Assembly (NCBI GenBank): GCA_004794655.1
Contig: SMMW01000634.1
Location: forward strand, 1,026,501 to 1,090,500
Direction of reading: 5' to 3'
From: Marisa cornuarietis
Lineage: Eukaryota > Mollusca > Gastropoda > Architaenioglossa > Ampullariidae
DNA length: 64,000 nt
Part shown: positions 24,001 to 33,804 of the stretch, one piece after another
Layout of the letters: each line of letters opens with the position of its first letter
Position numbering within the stretch: the first letter of the stretch is position 1
Program-made: the position numbers and the translations under genes
The notes under the pieces: generated by a model
Seen by the model: the letters and a program-made list of their open reading frames with translations, nothing else
Databases searched by the model: none
Told to the model about the DNA's origin: nothing

Positions 24001-25245
24001 CCAATCTTAGGTACTCTCAGACTAGTTTTTGCATTGATTGACCCTGCTGCCTTCTCTTAATATGCCTTTAGGTATAGTCTTGGCAAGACTGATGTGGTGT
24101 GGCACATTGCCAAATCATTGTTTTCTTAACTGTTTTTCTTAATAACTAAGGAGGGGCTCAGGTTCTTGATAGGGTTTCTTTTCTGTTCCAGATGTTTGTT
24201 TTGTGCTTAATTTGAAAAAAAGAGCTTCATATTTTAAATATTTTAGTCATCTCTCAAGATCATCTGTTGGTTTGAAATGACAAGACTTTTTAAGAATTTT
24301 AGTTTAGTTAGAAGCTAATGTTTCTCTTTTTCCATGTTATGTTTTGTTTGGTTATTGAGCAAATCTTCTCCTTAACTCTGTTGTTAATCTTCCATATTTT
24401 GTAAAAGTTGATCCAAGATATTTTAATCAACTTTTTCCACTTTACTACAATTTGTGTTTATGTGGGATTGTGTCAATTTTTCTGTTCACTGTGTTTATAT
24501 ATTGAATGTACTTTATACTAAATTAATCTATTGAAATAGCTCGGAAATTTAATGTTCCAGTTCATACTATTAGCCTTGACAATGTATATTAATTTGAGTA
24601 ATGATAAAAATTATTAACGTAAAGTGGGTTTCCAAATGTGGGTGTGAGCTCAATGCACTGCACACAAAAAACTACAATCAACAATAAAAGATGACACTAT
24701 AGCAAACATGACATAAAGTCATGGATGAAAATGAAGAACAAATGTGTAAGCAGAATAATACTTGGTTATGTGAATTATGTAGAGATATTATGTAAAGGTC
24801 AAGCTTGCGATTCTTTATAATTCATATCATTTTTTGTCTTTGAATTATAATTTGATTGTAATTTTTTTCTGTTTCATAGCAACCAGTGCCAACAAATGAC
24901 TACTATGCACGTTATGAGGTAGATAAACTACCTGAAAATGGAGGATTATCACCTCGTTTTAGCCGCAGATTCACATCTAGTGCTATATCGAGCTCTAATG
25001 GCGGAAATGACAGCACTGAAAAACAGTTTATGCGTGTATTGCAAAAGGTATACCAAACCATTGAGAAGAATGAAATGAGGCTGGCTGATCAAGATAGGCG
25101 AGATACCATTCGGCAGGATTGGCAGCAACTTGCTCTTATTATTGATCGGTTGTTACTTCTGTGTTTTATAATCCTGACCACATCAATTAGCCTGGTGCTA
25201 ATCCTACCTGGGTATTCTTCAACAAATGGCTATGGACATACATAA
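9004..25245 (+). CDS. Nicotinic acetylcholine receptor alpha-type subunit (six exons, 5' end missing)
   Basis: Pentameric ligand-gated cation channel subunit of the plasma membrane. Exons: 9004-9048, 9859-9968, 11910-12183, 13041-13302, 15307-15503 and 24880-25245, 1254 nt including the stop (417 residues). All junctions are GT/AG and all phases agree. The order is loop D, loop A ([11 protein letters not shown]), the 13-residue Cys-loop with FPFD, loop B (ASWTYDA), loop C with vicinal cysteines (SCCEEPY), M1-M3, a short M3-M4 loop, M4 and stop. The CC pair marks an alpha-class subunit. The GEKIS start of M2 (Glu at -1', Leu at 9') predicts cation selectivity. The 45- and 110-bp first visible exons match the conserved exon 3 and 4 sizes of classical nAChR genes. 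Signal peptide and exons 1-2 are not in view. The exact subtype is unresolved; M2 resembles alpha9/10-like proteins. Confidence 0.93.
9640..9820 (+). mobile_element. L2/CR1-like LINE 3' end (UTR and ATT tail) in a receptor intron
   Basis: Shares the 3'UTR blocks of the element split at 1397/4615 and ends with AGCGCTAAGAGCATGCTC, GAGTGTGAATATGCGCTATA and an (ATT)n tail at about 9797-9819. The same terminal block recurs at about 47787-47855. Only the 3' ~180 bp is present, a typical severe 5' truncation. The tail ends 39 bp before the receptor exon at 9859. Confidence 0.78.
9859..9968 (+). CDS. nAChR exon B (loop A region, 110 bp)
   Basis: Starts with GWIDPKLRW and ends in [15 protein letters not shown], which includes the conserved WxPD loop A. 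It is bounded by TTGTAG and GTGATT and ends two bases into a codon, which the next exon completes as Ser. The 110-bp length equals the classical exon 4 of neuronal nAChR genes. Confidence 0.93.
10095..11468 (-). mobile_element. RTE-like LINE copy D, inverted, internally deleted and lacking its 3' end
   Basis: Read on the minus strand from 11468 down, it starts in the endonuclease ([19 protein letters not shown]), loses about 0.7-1 kb of ORF near 10930-11030, resumes at [18 protein letters not shown], continues through [19 protein letters not shown] and stops near 10095 in the segment after [12 protein letters not shown]. The missing 3' end is unusual for a LINE insertion and implies later deletion or rearrangement. 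It sits in the receptor intron between exons B and C. Confidence 0.85.
11910..12183 (+). CDS. nAChR exon C (Cys-loop and loop B)
   Basis: Encodes 91 residues after the split Ser codon, including [14 protein letters not shown], the 13-residue Cys-loop (Cys, FPFD, Cys) and ASWTYDA, whose Trp is the loop B aromatic-box residue. There are possible N-glycosylation sites at NVT and NST. The acceptor is CATAATCAG and the donor CAG/GTAAAT. It ends on a codon boundary (…LLEYLQERQ). Confidence 0.95.
12184..13040. other. Receptor intron C-D
   Basis: AT-rich intron with no recognisable repeat-encoded protein. A (TG)n/(AG)n microsatellite lies at about 12633-12678. A pyrimidine-rich stretch ends in TTTTGTGCAG at the acceptor. 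Confidence 0.6.
13041..13302 (+). CDS. nAChR exon D (loop C, M1, M2)
   Basis: Starts [13 protein letters not shown]: the vicinal Cys pair of loop C with the downstream Tyr (PY), but Phe at the position two before the first Cys, where most alpha subunits have the aromatic-box Tyr. Then come [15 protein letters not shown] (M1 entry with the conserved Pro), [13 protein letters not shown] and an M2 segment ending [15 protein letters not shown]2 has Glu -1', Leu 9' and Asp 20', the pattern of cation channels. The anion-type Pro/Ala replacement known from some molluscan nAChRs is absent. It ends one base into a Gly codon. Confidence 0.96.
13690..14650. repeat. GC-richer block of unknown repeat origin in a receptor intron
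   Basis: This ~1 kb is clearly less AT-rich than the intron around it. The overlapping short open frames on both strands have no protein family I recognise. The right part (about 14530-14580, with GCGAGCCAGAACTGGCAGCC) has the look of transposon-derived sequence. I cannot assign a class. Confidence 0.35.
15307..15503 (+). CDS. nAChR exon E (M3 and start of the cytoplasmic loop)
   Basis: Completes the Gly codon and encodes [19 protein letters not shown] (M3), LNIHHKG and an amphipathic segment with [15 protein letters not shown]. The LNIHH motif after M3 is diagnostic of nAChRs. The acceptor is TTTGCAG and the donor ATG/GTAATC. It ends on a codon boundary. Confidence 0.93.
15850..16840 (+). 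mobile_element. RTE-like LINE copy E, strongly decayed
   Basis: Nucleotide blocks align with copies A and I in order: the region before SPGVDNVPAELLKQGG (about 15900-16010), AAGAAACAGCAAACAGTGCC near 16036, the [10 protein letters not shown] region near 16280-16310, GGAAATCCGTCAAGGGTG near 16460 (motif B) and AAGAGCAAAATCATGGTTAA near 16634. There are numerous indels and stops, and no open frame. Confidence 0.75.
17050..17118 (+). mobile_element. LINE 3'-end remnant with ATT tail
   Basis: AAAGAGCTTCGAGCCCTC, a CTATAGAAAAC block and ATTATTATTATG resemble the terminal 3' block plus microsatellite tail of L2-like elements. No upstream coding part is seen. Confidence 0.4.
17925..18720 (-). mobile_element. 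RTE-like LINE fragments F (two pieces)
   Basis: On the minus strand, 17925-18010 matches the segment coding '[20 protein letters not shown]', and 18490-18720 matches the endonuclease-coding region around '[15 protein letters not shown]…DAY'. The bases between are not RTE-like. The order is consistent with one minus-strand element from which the middle was lost or replaced. Confidence 0.65.
20090..21985 (+). mobile_element. L2/CR1-like LINE copy G (endonuclease and RT, decayed)
   Basis: An endonuclease block reads [12 protein letters not shown] near 20120 and IIFGDC near 20427. RT blocks follow from about 21160: a degenerate thumb and palm, then LSPDKTEA-like [17 protein letters not shown] near 21815. 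It ends with GCTCTTGAGCATC, GCACTATAAAAAATAATAAT near 21960-21980, the family's typical 3' terminus. All frames are broken. Confidence 0.72.
22190..23760 (-). mobile_element. L2/CR1-like LINE copy H, inverted relative to copy G
   Basis: On the minus strand the RT can be followed from about 23450 (SNYR-like block, [11 protein letters not shown]) through motif A and motif B remnants to [19 protein letters not shown] near 22950-23010, an intact YADD box. The C-terminal [15 protein letters not shown] and [11 protein letters not shown] blocks lie at 22315-22629. A TTTG-rich stretch interrupts it near 22840. GCAGAGGATCAAG at 20598 and 23608 (copies G and H) is a shared short block. Confidence 0.75.
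24880..25245 (+). CDS. nAChR exon F (end of M3-M4 loop, MA helix, M4, stop)
   Basis: The acceptor TTTCATAG is followed by 121 codons and TAA at 25243-25245. It encodes a short Ser/Gly-rich loop, an amphipathic charged helix ([19 protein letters not shown], then [19 protein letters not shown]) as in the MA helix of nAChRs, then a hydrophobic M4 ([19 protein letters not shown]) and a short extracellular C-terminus. The cytoplasmic loop totals only about 120 residues, on the short side for the family. Confidence 0.93.
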   Translation, partial: QPVPTNDYYARYEVDKLPENGGLSPRFSRRFTSSAISSSNGGNDSTEKQFMRVLQKVYQTIEKNEMRLADQDRRDTIRQDWQQLALIIDRLLLLCFIILTTSISLVLILPGYSSTNGYGHT

Positions 25246-25594
25246 CTGTTTATTAGATTAGAAATATTGTATACGAATTGACTGACTAAAGTTTGCCTGA
25301 TATATCCCTAACTGGAGTGTTTCTTCTTAAATTTACCAACAGCAATTAATTAACAAGCTTTGTGCTCACATTTAATTGTTTTCGTGTTCAACTCTTTTTA
25401 AGATAGAAGTATTGTGATGGTAGCGATAGTAGTGACTAGTGAGGCAGTGGTCGTGAGAGCCACGAAAAGATTTTCCTCAGATTTGAGCATGTATGAATGT
25501 ATTTATATGTAAAAATTTACATGATTTATGTCTTTCTTAGGGTTGTAGTGCGGTTTATTTACCCTTATAATGAATTAATACACTATAATATACA

Positions 25595-25647
25595 AATAAA
25601 GATTGCAGAAAATTGTATATATATATATATATAAAAATTGGAATAAA
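25595..25647 (+). promoter_or_regulatory. Candidate polyadenylation signals of the receptor gene
   Basis: AATAAA at 25595-25600 and again at 25642-25647, about 350-400 bp after the stop codon, on either side of a (TA)n run. Others occur near 25750. Which one is used cannot be told from sequence. Confidence 0.5.
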
Positions 25648-26099
25648 AATTCATATGTATTCAGTGGTTAGTATAGCTGTATGTTTGATATATTTTTCTA
25701 GCTATCACAGATGGAACGTCCTGATGCATGCATGTGCTTCCATTTTTTAAATAAATAATACGCATTTCAGGTCTTTCTGTTATTATTTATTGAGTCCTCA
25801 ACTGATGTGTTTATGAATTAATGAATCCAGCAGACACACTAAGACTGGCCCAACACTGGCATTTCATTGGTGCCAATTGAGGCTTTTTGTTACAATATTA
25901 GCTCAAGAAGAAGACTGAGAACAGGACAAAGATTTGCTGAGTCCTGGCAATATCGTTCAATATTAGGCCATCTATTTTAATTTTTGAATCTATATTGTTT
26001 TTATAAATGCTCCAACCACTCTGAGAGAGGCTTTATAAGACCATAAGCTTAAAATTTGATGTTTGATGGGCTAGTTTAACGATCATGTGACTAGTATAG

Positions 26100-28984
26100 A
26101 AACTTAGAAGACCATGTGCTTGCCGCTACCGCCATTTTTCACCTGCCGGCATGGAGCGGTCAACTCAGACGTCTCAAAATGCGAAGTAGGCCATCTTTCT
26201 CTCATCCTAGCCAAGGAAAAATGGTTCCACTGCCTTGGGGGAGTCTTGGGAAAGATAAAGGCTAAGGGAGTAAACCCCTACAGATAAATCCTGATACTAA
26301 CACGGCATCAGCGGGCGAAAACTCTCCACGACGAGAGTACCGGCCAGGGCCCAGCGCCTACGTGTTCATGACCAGGCCGACTACCGGCTGTGGTTCACTT
26401 GGAGAAGGGATTAGAGCTACCAAGTGTATAAGCTCAATGTAAGGACCATGGATATAAGCCGATAAAGAGATAACATGCCGGATCGGTCGCCGCCCGGACT
26501 AACAACGACCGCGCACCCTATCGGGAGGCTCCAGCGTGGGGTCAGCGAAAAGTGTGCTACTGGAGCCAAGACTGAAACCAAAACAGAAATCAAGCTAAGA
26601 GAAGGAACATCCATTGGCACGTGGAACGTACGCACGTTATACCAGTGCGGAAAAGTGCACCAACTCACACACGAGCGAAAACGATATCAGTGGGACATTG
26701 TAGGACTGGCGGAGGTTAGATGGACAGGATTTGGGGAAACACCGACGGACGACGGCCACAGACTGTGGTACAGTGGGGAGGACACCAGGCATGAGGAGGG
26801 CGTGCGCTTCCTCGAGCACAGGAAGGTGGCCGCGGCCGTCATCAACTGTACACCAGTATCCAGCCGGCTGATCTCCATTCGTTTCTCAGCTAAGCCTCAT
26901 AATGTCACCATTGTCCAAATTCCACACATGGAGACGACGAAGTGGAAGAATTCTACCAACAACTGGACAAGGTTGTGAAGGCAGTTCCAAAAAAGAACAT
27001 CCTGGTTGTGCTCAGAGACTGGAACGCCAAGGTCAGACCAGACACCTACCAGCAATGGGCAGGAACGGTGGGGAAATTTGGCCTTGGTGAAACCAACGAC
27101 AGGGGCATCAGACTCCTAGAGTTCGCACAGAGCCAGAGACTCACCTTAGCCAACACGTGGTCCATAATCTTGGTCCATAATCAGATCGACTATATCCTAC
27201 TGCCGAGACGCTTCAAATCCTGCATCGACAGGGCCAAGACAAGAACGTACCCAGGCACTGACATAGGCAGCGACCATGACCTTGTTCTAACGAACCTGAA
27301 GCTGAGGCTGAAAGCGAAGCGACTCTCAAACACCCCGAATTCGCTTTGATTTGGAGAAGCAGCAAGACCCAAAGGTTGCAGAAGTCTTCAAGGCCACGGT
27401 TGGCGGAAAATTTGGCGCACTGAACCTGGTAGACTGTGATGTAGACACCCTCGCTGGAAACATCAAAGAGGTGCTACTGTCGACAGCTCAGGAGGTTCTA
27501 GGGCGACATAGAAATAAGAAACAGCCATGGGTCACGAACGACATACTAGACCTCTGTGACCAAAGGAGGACCCTGAAGAGAGAAAAGAAAAGCAAACCAG
27601 AAGCAGCCACCAAACACAAAGAAGTGAATTGTGCCATTAAGAAAGGGATGAAGGCAGCTAGGGAGAGCTGGATCGAGAAGCAGTGCCAGGACATAGAGGA
27701 TGGAATGGCACGAGGTGACAGCAAACAGGCCTATCAACTTCTAAAAACCCTCACTAAGACAGACCAGCAGAAGATCTCAGTCATCGAAGACAGCAATGGT
27801 CACTTTCTCACAGAAGGCAATGCTGTACTCAACCGATGGACAGAATACTGCAAGGACCTGTATAATTACCAGCTGAAGACCGACGCCAACATTCTCCAAA
27901 ACAACCAGACTAGAGACAGTGAACCTGCAGACCTACCAGTCCTACGGGAAGAGGTCGAAAGAGCTATACATAGTTTGAAGGGAGGAAAGTCACCAGGCGT
28001 TGATAACGTACCAGATGGGCTGCTCAAGCAGGGTGGGAAAGCAACTACAAAGGCCCTAACTGTTCTGTGCCAAAGAGTCTGGGAGCGCAAGGAATGGCCC
28101 AGAGAATGGACGCAGTCACTAATCACACCCCTTTCAAAGAAAGGAAACAGCAAACAGTGTCAGAACTACAGAACCATAAGCCTTAGCATTCACCCAAGCA
28201 AAGTCATGCTGAAGATCATACAGATCCGCATCAGAACCACCGCAGAAGAGCTGCTAGCAGAAGAACAGGCTGGCTTCAGACCACGTAGAAGCACAGTTGA
28301 GCAGATCTTCAACTGTCGTCTTCTTATAGAAAAGCATCTTCAGCATCAGCGGGACCTTTACCACATCTTCATTGACTTTAAGAAGGCATTTGACAGAGTC
28401 TGGCACGAGGGGCTATGGCATGTGATGCGGAAATTCAATATCGAAGAAGGGCTCGTCCAAGTCATTGAAGCGTTGTATAAAAGCTCAACGAGTACAGTTC
28501 TGCTTAACAACCAAATAGGAGCTTACTTTCGTACCACAGTAGGGGTACGTCAAGGATGTCCACTATCCCCCGTGTTGTTTAATATATTCTTGGAGAACAT
28601 CATGCTTGAAGCTCTTCATGACCACCATACCTCCGTTTCAATTGGTGGAAGACCAATCTGCAGCGTACGCTTTGCAGATGACATAGATCTGTTAGCAGGT
28701 ACAAACACGGAACTGTAAGACCTCACCAACAGACTGACAGACAGCTCGAACGCATATGGAATGGAGACCAGCACTGAAAAGAGCAAAGTTATGAACAATG
28801 GCAACGGCATCTCACCCTTACAAACGTCAACGCAAGATATCAGGATCGCAACATCAACAGCAGCAATGGCTAGGCTAGATAGGATCTGGCATAGCCACAA
28901 GATTAGGTTCACTACCAAGTACAGGCTATACAAATCCCTGGTAGTGCCGATCCTGCAGTCGGCATTGCAAGGCACATTGAACGA
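26100..28984 (+). mobile_element. RTE-like LINE copy I, nearly full-length 5' end, 3' truncated
   Basis: The best-preserved RTE copy. Its 5' region (about 26230-26330) matches the degenerate start of the ancient copy at 59.2 kb, and 26322-26755 matches the inverted segment of copy A. Coding continues to the RT. A ~40-bp deletion follows NGNG near 28806, and similarity ends at SLVVPIL near 28950, so the C-terminal RT tail and the GACT-repeat end are missing. I could not find a flanking duplication. Confidence 0.85.
26475..28718 (+). pseudogene. RTE copy I ORF: AP endonuclease plus reverse transcriptase
   Basis: Three open pieces: 26475-26978, 26942-27349 and 27351-28718 (455 codons). The endonuclease has [27 protein letters not shown] and GSDHDLV. 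The RT has [73 protein letters not shown] and the catalytic FADDIDLL, all intact. Frameshifts near 26930 (a small deletion around the VYAPTSTHG codons) and 27340, and a stop at 28716-28718 where copy A has Gln, disable it. It is a useful reference for the other copies. Confidence 0.88.
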
Positions 28985-30564
28985 CACTATACAATAGAAA
29001 TAAAACATATTACTACAAACTAAAGTATAGTATTAATGTATTATTTATAAAAAGTTAATATATTTCTCAAGTCAAGTGCATAAAAGTTAACACACACAGG
29101 AAAAACCGCATCTTGAAAAACCAGAATTTGCTGTAAACTGAACCTTCACTGGAGTAGTGATCATGACAAATCATCAACTGTCTGCATGCTGGTTGATATT
29201 CCAGGCCGTGGGTACATGCACGGTGACAATCTTGCATGCGGTGGCAGTGCACGTTCTCGATGAAAATTATAAAACAAACAAAAGATAATTTATGACAATT
29301 TAACAATGGAATGGAACATACAAACTAAAAGAGGGAATTCTTAATGTGAATTCTTGGAGCACATGTACAAGACAGCGTCAAGCAAAAGCGAGCGTACTGT
29401 TGCAACCAGAAATACCATACGCGAGGGTAAAGGACCGTTAAAATTAAGACCGCCAGTTACACAAAGTTAAATATTATACAAAAGGATCTACAATATTTAA
29501 ATACGATCACAAATTATTTATGACTATATACAGTATATAACAACTTTCAAACTCACTTCAGAGACAGGCGATGTTCGCTTCGAGATCAACGTCCAAAAAT
29601 AATGCTAGCTCTGTTCGACGGTCAAAGCGATGGGCTAAGTCCCCGTGTACTAGTTACACTCGGGCAAACCGCGGGCGTTATGTGCCGTGCGACAAATGCG
29701 TACAATCGGCCAGCGAAGTCAGGCGTGGCAGCGGGCATCGGGAGGGCAAGCTACACATACGGTTTATTATCAAGGCCCAGCGCGCATGCCCTGTCTCAAT
29801 TTTCGTCAGTTTACGATCGAGCCACGCCTAGCCCGCCTCGATGCGGCTCAACCGCAACGGCCCCATGTTCTCACCGCTTCCCTTGCAGGCTGAATTAATT
29901 GTTAATGGCCTTTGTGGGGATTCACTATTAGAAACTTTCTTCACTTCACAGTCACTATCACCATCATTAGAAATAGCTTGACCCTAGCAGTTTTTTGCAA
30001 GTTGTTCTTTGCACATAAATAAGCACAGAAACAAGATTAGAAAATGTTTTACATAGATATCACAACTAGCAATTACATACCAGTACCAGGATTTAACAGC
30101 AATTAAAAATACTACCCAAGTTTTTTTCAGCATAAAACATGAAACAAAAAGGTCGGCTTTAAAGTCTCCAAAAAGCAAAACAAACAGAACAAAATAGAAA
30201 CACAAATTGAACTTGATAACTTTTGTAAAAGTCATTTAGCCTAAATGGTCTTTCATAAATGTGTTAAACTGTTAAACCATATTTTTCCTATAATGACGCT
30301 ATAGCCAAACAACAGTGTCTGGTTCAAACAAGTCATCGAAGGCTGTCCATCATCTAAAACCTGAAACCAATAATGTTTCAATCAGCAACAGTCTCATAAA
30401 GATACAGATTACATACACTTCTGTGAATCTTCCCAAACTCATCAAAATGAGACATGAGATAATACCCTAAAACAAGGTTTAAGAAAAGTGGAAACTTTTA
30501 AAACTGAGAAGTCACTTTATACTCTTGACCATTCTTTCTACTTTCAGACTTATTGACAATCTTT
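28985..30564. other. Intergenic sequence with a CpG-dense block
   Basis: Mostly AT-rich with nothing recognised. Within it, about 29560-29890 is visibly GC- and CpG-dense (GCGGGCG, GCGCGCATG, CGATCG, GCCCGCCTCG) against AT-rich flanks. Short open frames there on the + strand have no recognised domain. It could be a promoter-type CpG block or part of a mobile element. Confidence 0.4.
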
Positions 30565-30754
30565 TTATTTTTGTATGATTTCTAAGCCTTGTGCTTTTCT
30601 CTTCTTAAGCATTGTCCTCCAGCTGTAATTGAAAAGAATGAAGTCATCAGGCAAGGCAGGAGACGGTTGGTTAGCAGCCACATTGCTCTGCCCTGTCTGC
30701 CTTTTAAGTAGTACACCTTTCACTGTAATATTTGGGTTAATCCAAGTATTTTCC
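30565..30754 (-). CDS. Probable terminal exon of an unidentified minus-strand gene
   Basis: On the minus strand a strong acceptor (GTTTTTGTTTTTCAG) at 30755 opens into a frame of 62 codons ending in TAA at 30565-30567. It begins ENTWINPNITVKGVLLKRQ and ends SWRTMLKKRKAQGLEIIQK. Codon use looks like coding sequence rather than LINE debris, and an AATAAA overlaps the stop region. I do not recognise the protein, and no upstream exon was found on this strand with confidence. Alternatives are a retained fragment of a processed or mobile gene, or a chance frame. Confidence 0.45.
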
Positions 30755-33740
30755 CTGAAAAACAAAAACGATTCTCTTAATGCTGCTATGTTTAAGTGTA
30801 GGTAAAATGATATTAAATATCCCTCGTATAAAATCTTTTTGTCTCAATATACAAAATAGAAGTCCCAAAAGAACCTTACAATCTGTAACAGTCGTGGAAG
30901 TAGTTGATCCTAACGTTAGTGGTTTTTAGAGAGACAGTAGACCAATAAACAACTGAGCAGAGGGGGATAGCATTTGTGAAGAATAAGTGTGGAAAATGGA
31001 TGATCAAGACCTTGATTATTTTCTTGGATCACATGAAATGGTTTAGAAAAAAACAAATACGGCTGTCTCTTTCATGAACATAATAAATTTTATTAAACTG
31101 AGTTAATGTTTTGTTCTCTTTATTGTCTTTACTAAAGAATAGATAAATTGAAAAAAATGGATTTCTCACCGAGATAAACATTTTGTCTATAGCTTAGCAG
31201 CTGATATGAAATGAAACTCCGTAATCATGCTTTTTTCCATGTACACTAAAGTTGCAAACTGATGTATTGTGTACATACTTATTCTAGTTGAGTTTGAATT
31301 AACAATAAAAAAATTATAAAGAAATTCCATCTGCCACCTTTTTAAAAAAAAAAACAGACTAGCCTCCATATGTAGGAAATACACACAATAACACAGTGAT
31401 TGGAATCTTGACAGTGCACCTGTCCCCTTATATCTTTAGAACGGTTAGCTTTCTGGTTATTTGAACACACCCACTGATCTTTAAATTTTCTGGTTCTGGC
31501 CATTGGAAACAAAAAGCAAATATATGGAGTTTGCATGAAGTTAATATGAACTCTAAAGTAAAATATAAAATATGCAGTTCTACTAGGCCTATGTGAGTTA
31601 CAGCAACCAAGGAAAATGTGATGCCTTCCCTATGTTTGTTACACTTTCAAATGCACTAATTGTTTTTCATACATGAGTACAATTCTTCTTTGCAGTCATG
31701 AGAATTTGCTTTTAAAGAATATTTTAATTTACAGATAAAGACTATGCTTATTTGATGAGAAAGGAAGACAAAAAGAGACAGTTGCGTTGGCACAGCAATC
31801 TATTCAAAACTAATGGAATAAAAATCGAATAAGATCTATACATGAAAGTTGTAGCTTAAAAGTACTATGCCAACATTATATGACTTGTGCATACAGCATA
31901 ATGACTGTCTTGCACTTCAGTCTATACGAGTTAATTATGTTTAACCAGCAATGTTTCTCAAGCTCAATACTCCCATTCCTAAAATCGAGTTATTCAAGAC
32001 AAGCCTAAAATATTCAAGAAGCGTTCTATGAAACCAGCCTTCCTTCACACCTCCAGCAAATGGAATTCAGCCTATACCAGTTCAAAGCTGGACTTCTACA
32101 ACACCAATATCAAACCCTTTGATCGCTTGAAGAGGCCTCCCACCCAACGTAATCACCCATTACTAACATATAAAAAGTGTTCATGCACCACATATTATTT
32201 ATTACTCAAACATTCCTGTCAAATTAAATATCAATTCCCATTTTTTGTACCTATTTTCCCCTTTTTCCCTGTTTCAGTTTCCTTTTAGATTGAGTGCTAG
32301 ATGTAAAAATACTGCAATATGTTAGCTTAGACTGTTACCCTCGTAAATAAAGATTTGTCATTTGTCTCTCTTTGGCTTCTGTACCTTTTTTCACGTTGTG
32401 AAGAATCACATCTCAAGTATTAGGCCAAAGGGGAGGGAGGAAAAAAGATATTCTTGTCCCCTTGAATACCCGAATCTTGAAAACTGATGAAGAAATGTAA
32501 GAACAAGAAAATAATTGTCCCAATGTGATGCGCATGCAGTGAAAAATAGATGGACACCACGTATTTAGAGTAAATGTTCTTGCTTCTTGATAGTTAAATA
32601 ACGATGAAGTATAAAAATGTATTTTCAGACTTTAGTCAGCCTTGTAAGAAAACAATAATTATGAACTCGTGTCGTGCATATCTATTTTTAGGGAACCCAA
32701 AGACTCGATAGTCCTGCATATGCAATGCTAAATGTTTGGCAACCAAGGCTGAATCACAAATCTTGGCGGAGCGTAGTTTTTCCAATCTCTCGATCGCCAG
32801 ATCGCGTTGCGCGCATCGCGTTCGCTGATTTTTGCTTTGTGGTTGCTCGACACTGGGCAGACCAAGCTAGGTTACAAGATATCCGCAAACCTGGCCAATT
32901 CATGCGTCCTTGCTGGAATGCAAATAGTTGCGGTTCTGGGAAATTGTTAATAAAAGTATAATTTGGGTCAGAAAATGAGATATATAAATTGGAGCAATGG
33001 CCGATTATCTGCATAAAGTCTTACAAGACAAATGTCTTTCTCTCTTTTCCATTTAGTTTGCAAACTATACAGTAAATGTTGGATGGGTATACGGTAGCAA
33101 AATGGTACTCTAGCTTGTCACTACTCAAAGAGAAACATAACGTCTTGTATTCAGATCTTGTTTTGGAGCACTTTCTGTATGTGAAACCTGTTCTCAGGAC
33201 TCGTCAATGGGATGTTTTTGCCCCCCTCCCCCACTCATTATCATCTTTCCATATTGCAACAACTAAACTCCACCAGAAAAAGGGGCAATATCTTCAACAA
33301 TTACATGACAGCTTAAGAATGCCCGAGTACAATATATTAATCTTTAACTGACCATTTGGAATTAATGTTTGCATCTCATTAAAAAGTGTTTAATATGACA
33401 AAATGCAAGACCAGATTCAGCTTCACAGCAGTTACTGTAATAGAAGCTTACGCAAATTCGTAATAGCGAGGTCTATGTACACACACACTGGCAACACATC
33501 CAATGTTCCTACTTTCATGCTACCTCACATGGTCTAATATTATAGTGGTGATGAATCTGCGGAAGACAAAAGCTGCGCTGTAGCCAAAGCTAACATATCA
33601 ATCAACCAGGACTTCTTTATAGGCCAGCGTGACAGTTTTATGTCTCTCTTTCCCTACCAACTTAAAACGAAGTATGGACACAACTATTCAACTCCAAATT
33701 TAATATTTACGTATCGTTACCAAATAAAATCTATAATCTT
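30755..33740. other. Intergenic or intronic sequence, nothing assigned
   Basis: AT-rich with scattered short frames. The sequence ending CCTCGTAAATAAAGATTTGTCATTTGTC near 32340-32368 looks like the 3' end of a LINE with a short repeat tail, but no coding part could be linked to it. A small CpG-richer patch occurs at about 32760-32940. I saw no convincing exon. Confidence 0.4.
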
Positions 33741-33746
33741 ATAAAG

Positions 33747-33747
<1 letters not shown>

Positions 33748-33795
<48 letters not shown>

Positions 33796-33804
33796 AGAGA
33801 GAAA
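33748..33804. repeat. (TG)n-(AG)n compound microsatellite
   Basis: About 16 TG units are followed by an AG-rich run. A second AG tract lies at about 34005-34070. Open frames of Cys-Val or Ser-Leu repeats here are by-products of the repeat. Confidence 0.9.

Larger units (their letters stand above)
15504..24879. other. Large (9.4 kb) receptor intron E-F, invaded by LINE debris
   Basis: Interrupts the M3-M4 cytoplasmic loop. It contains RTE fragments at 15.85-16.84, 17.9-18.0 and 18.5-18.7 kb, an L2/CR1-like copy on the + strand (20.1-22.0 kb) and another on the minus strand (22.2-23.8 kb). I recognise nothing in 18.73-20.09 kb or 23.76-24.88 kb, which are AT-rich and without coding structure. 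Confidence 0.7.

Noticed and set aside
29571..29898. Three overlapping + strand frames in the CpG-dense block
   Set aside because: Open in all three frames because of base composition; no recognised domain or splice signals.
32028..32288. 86-codon + strand frame with AATAAA downstream
   Set aside because: No domain, no acceptor that leads in frame, and the end resembles a LINE 3' terminus.
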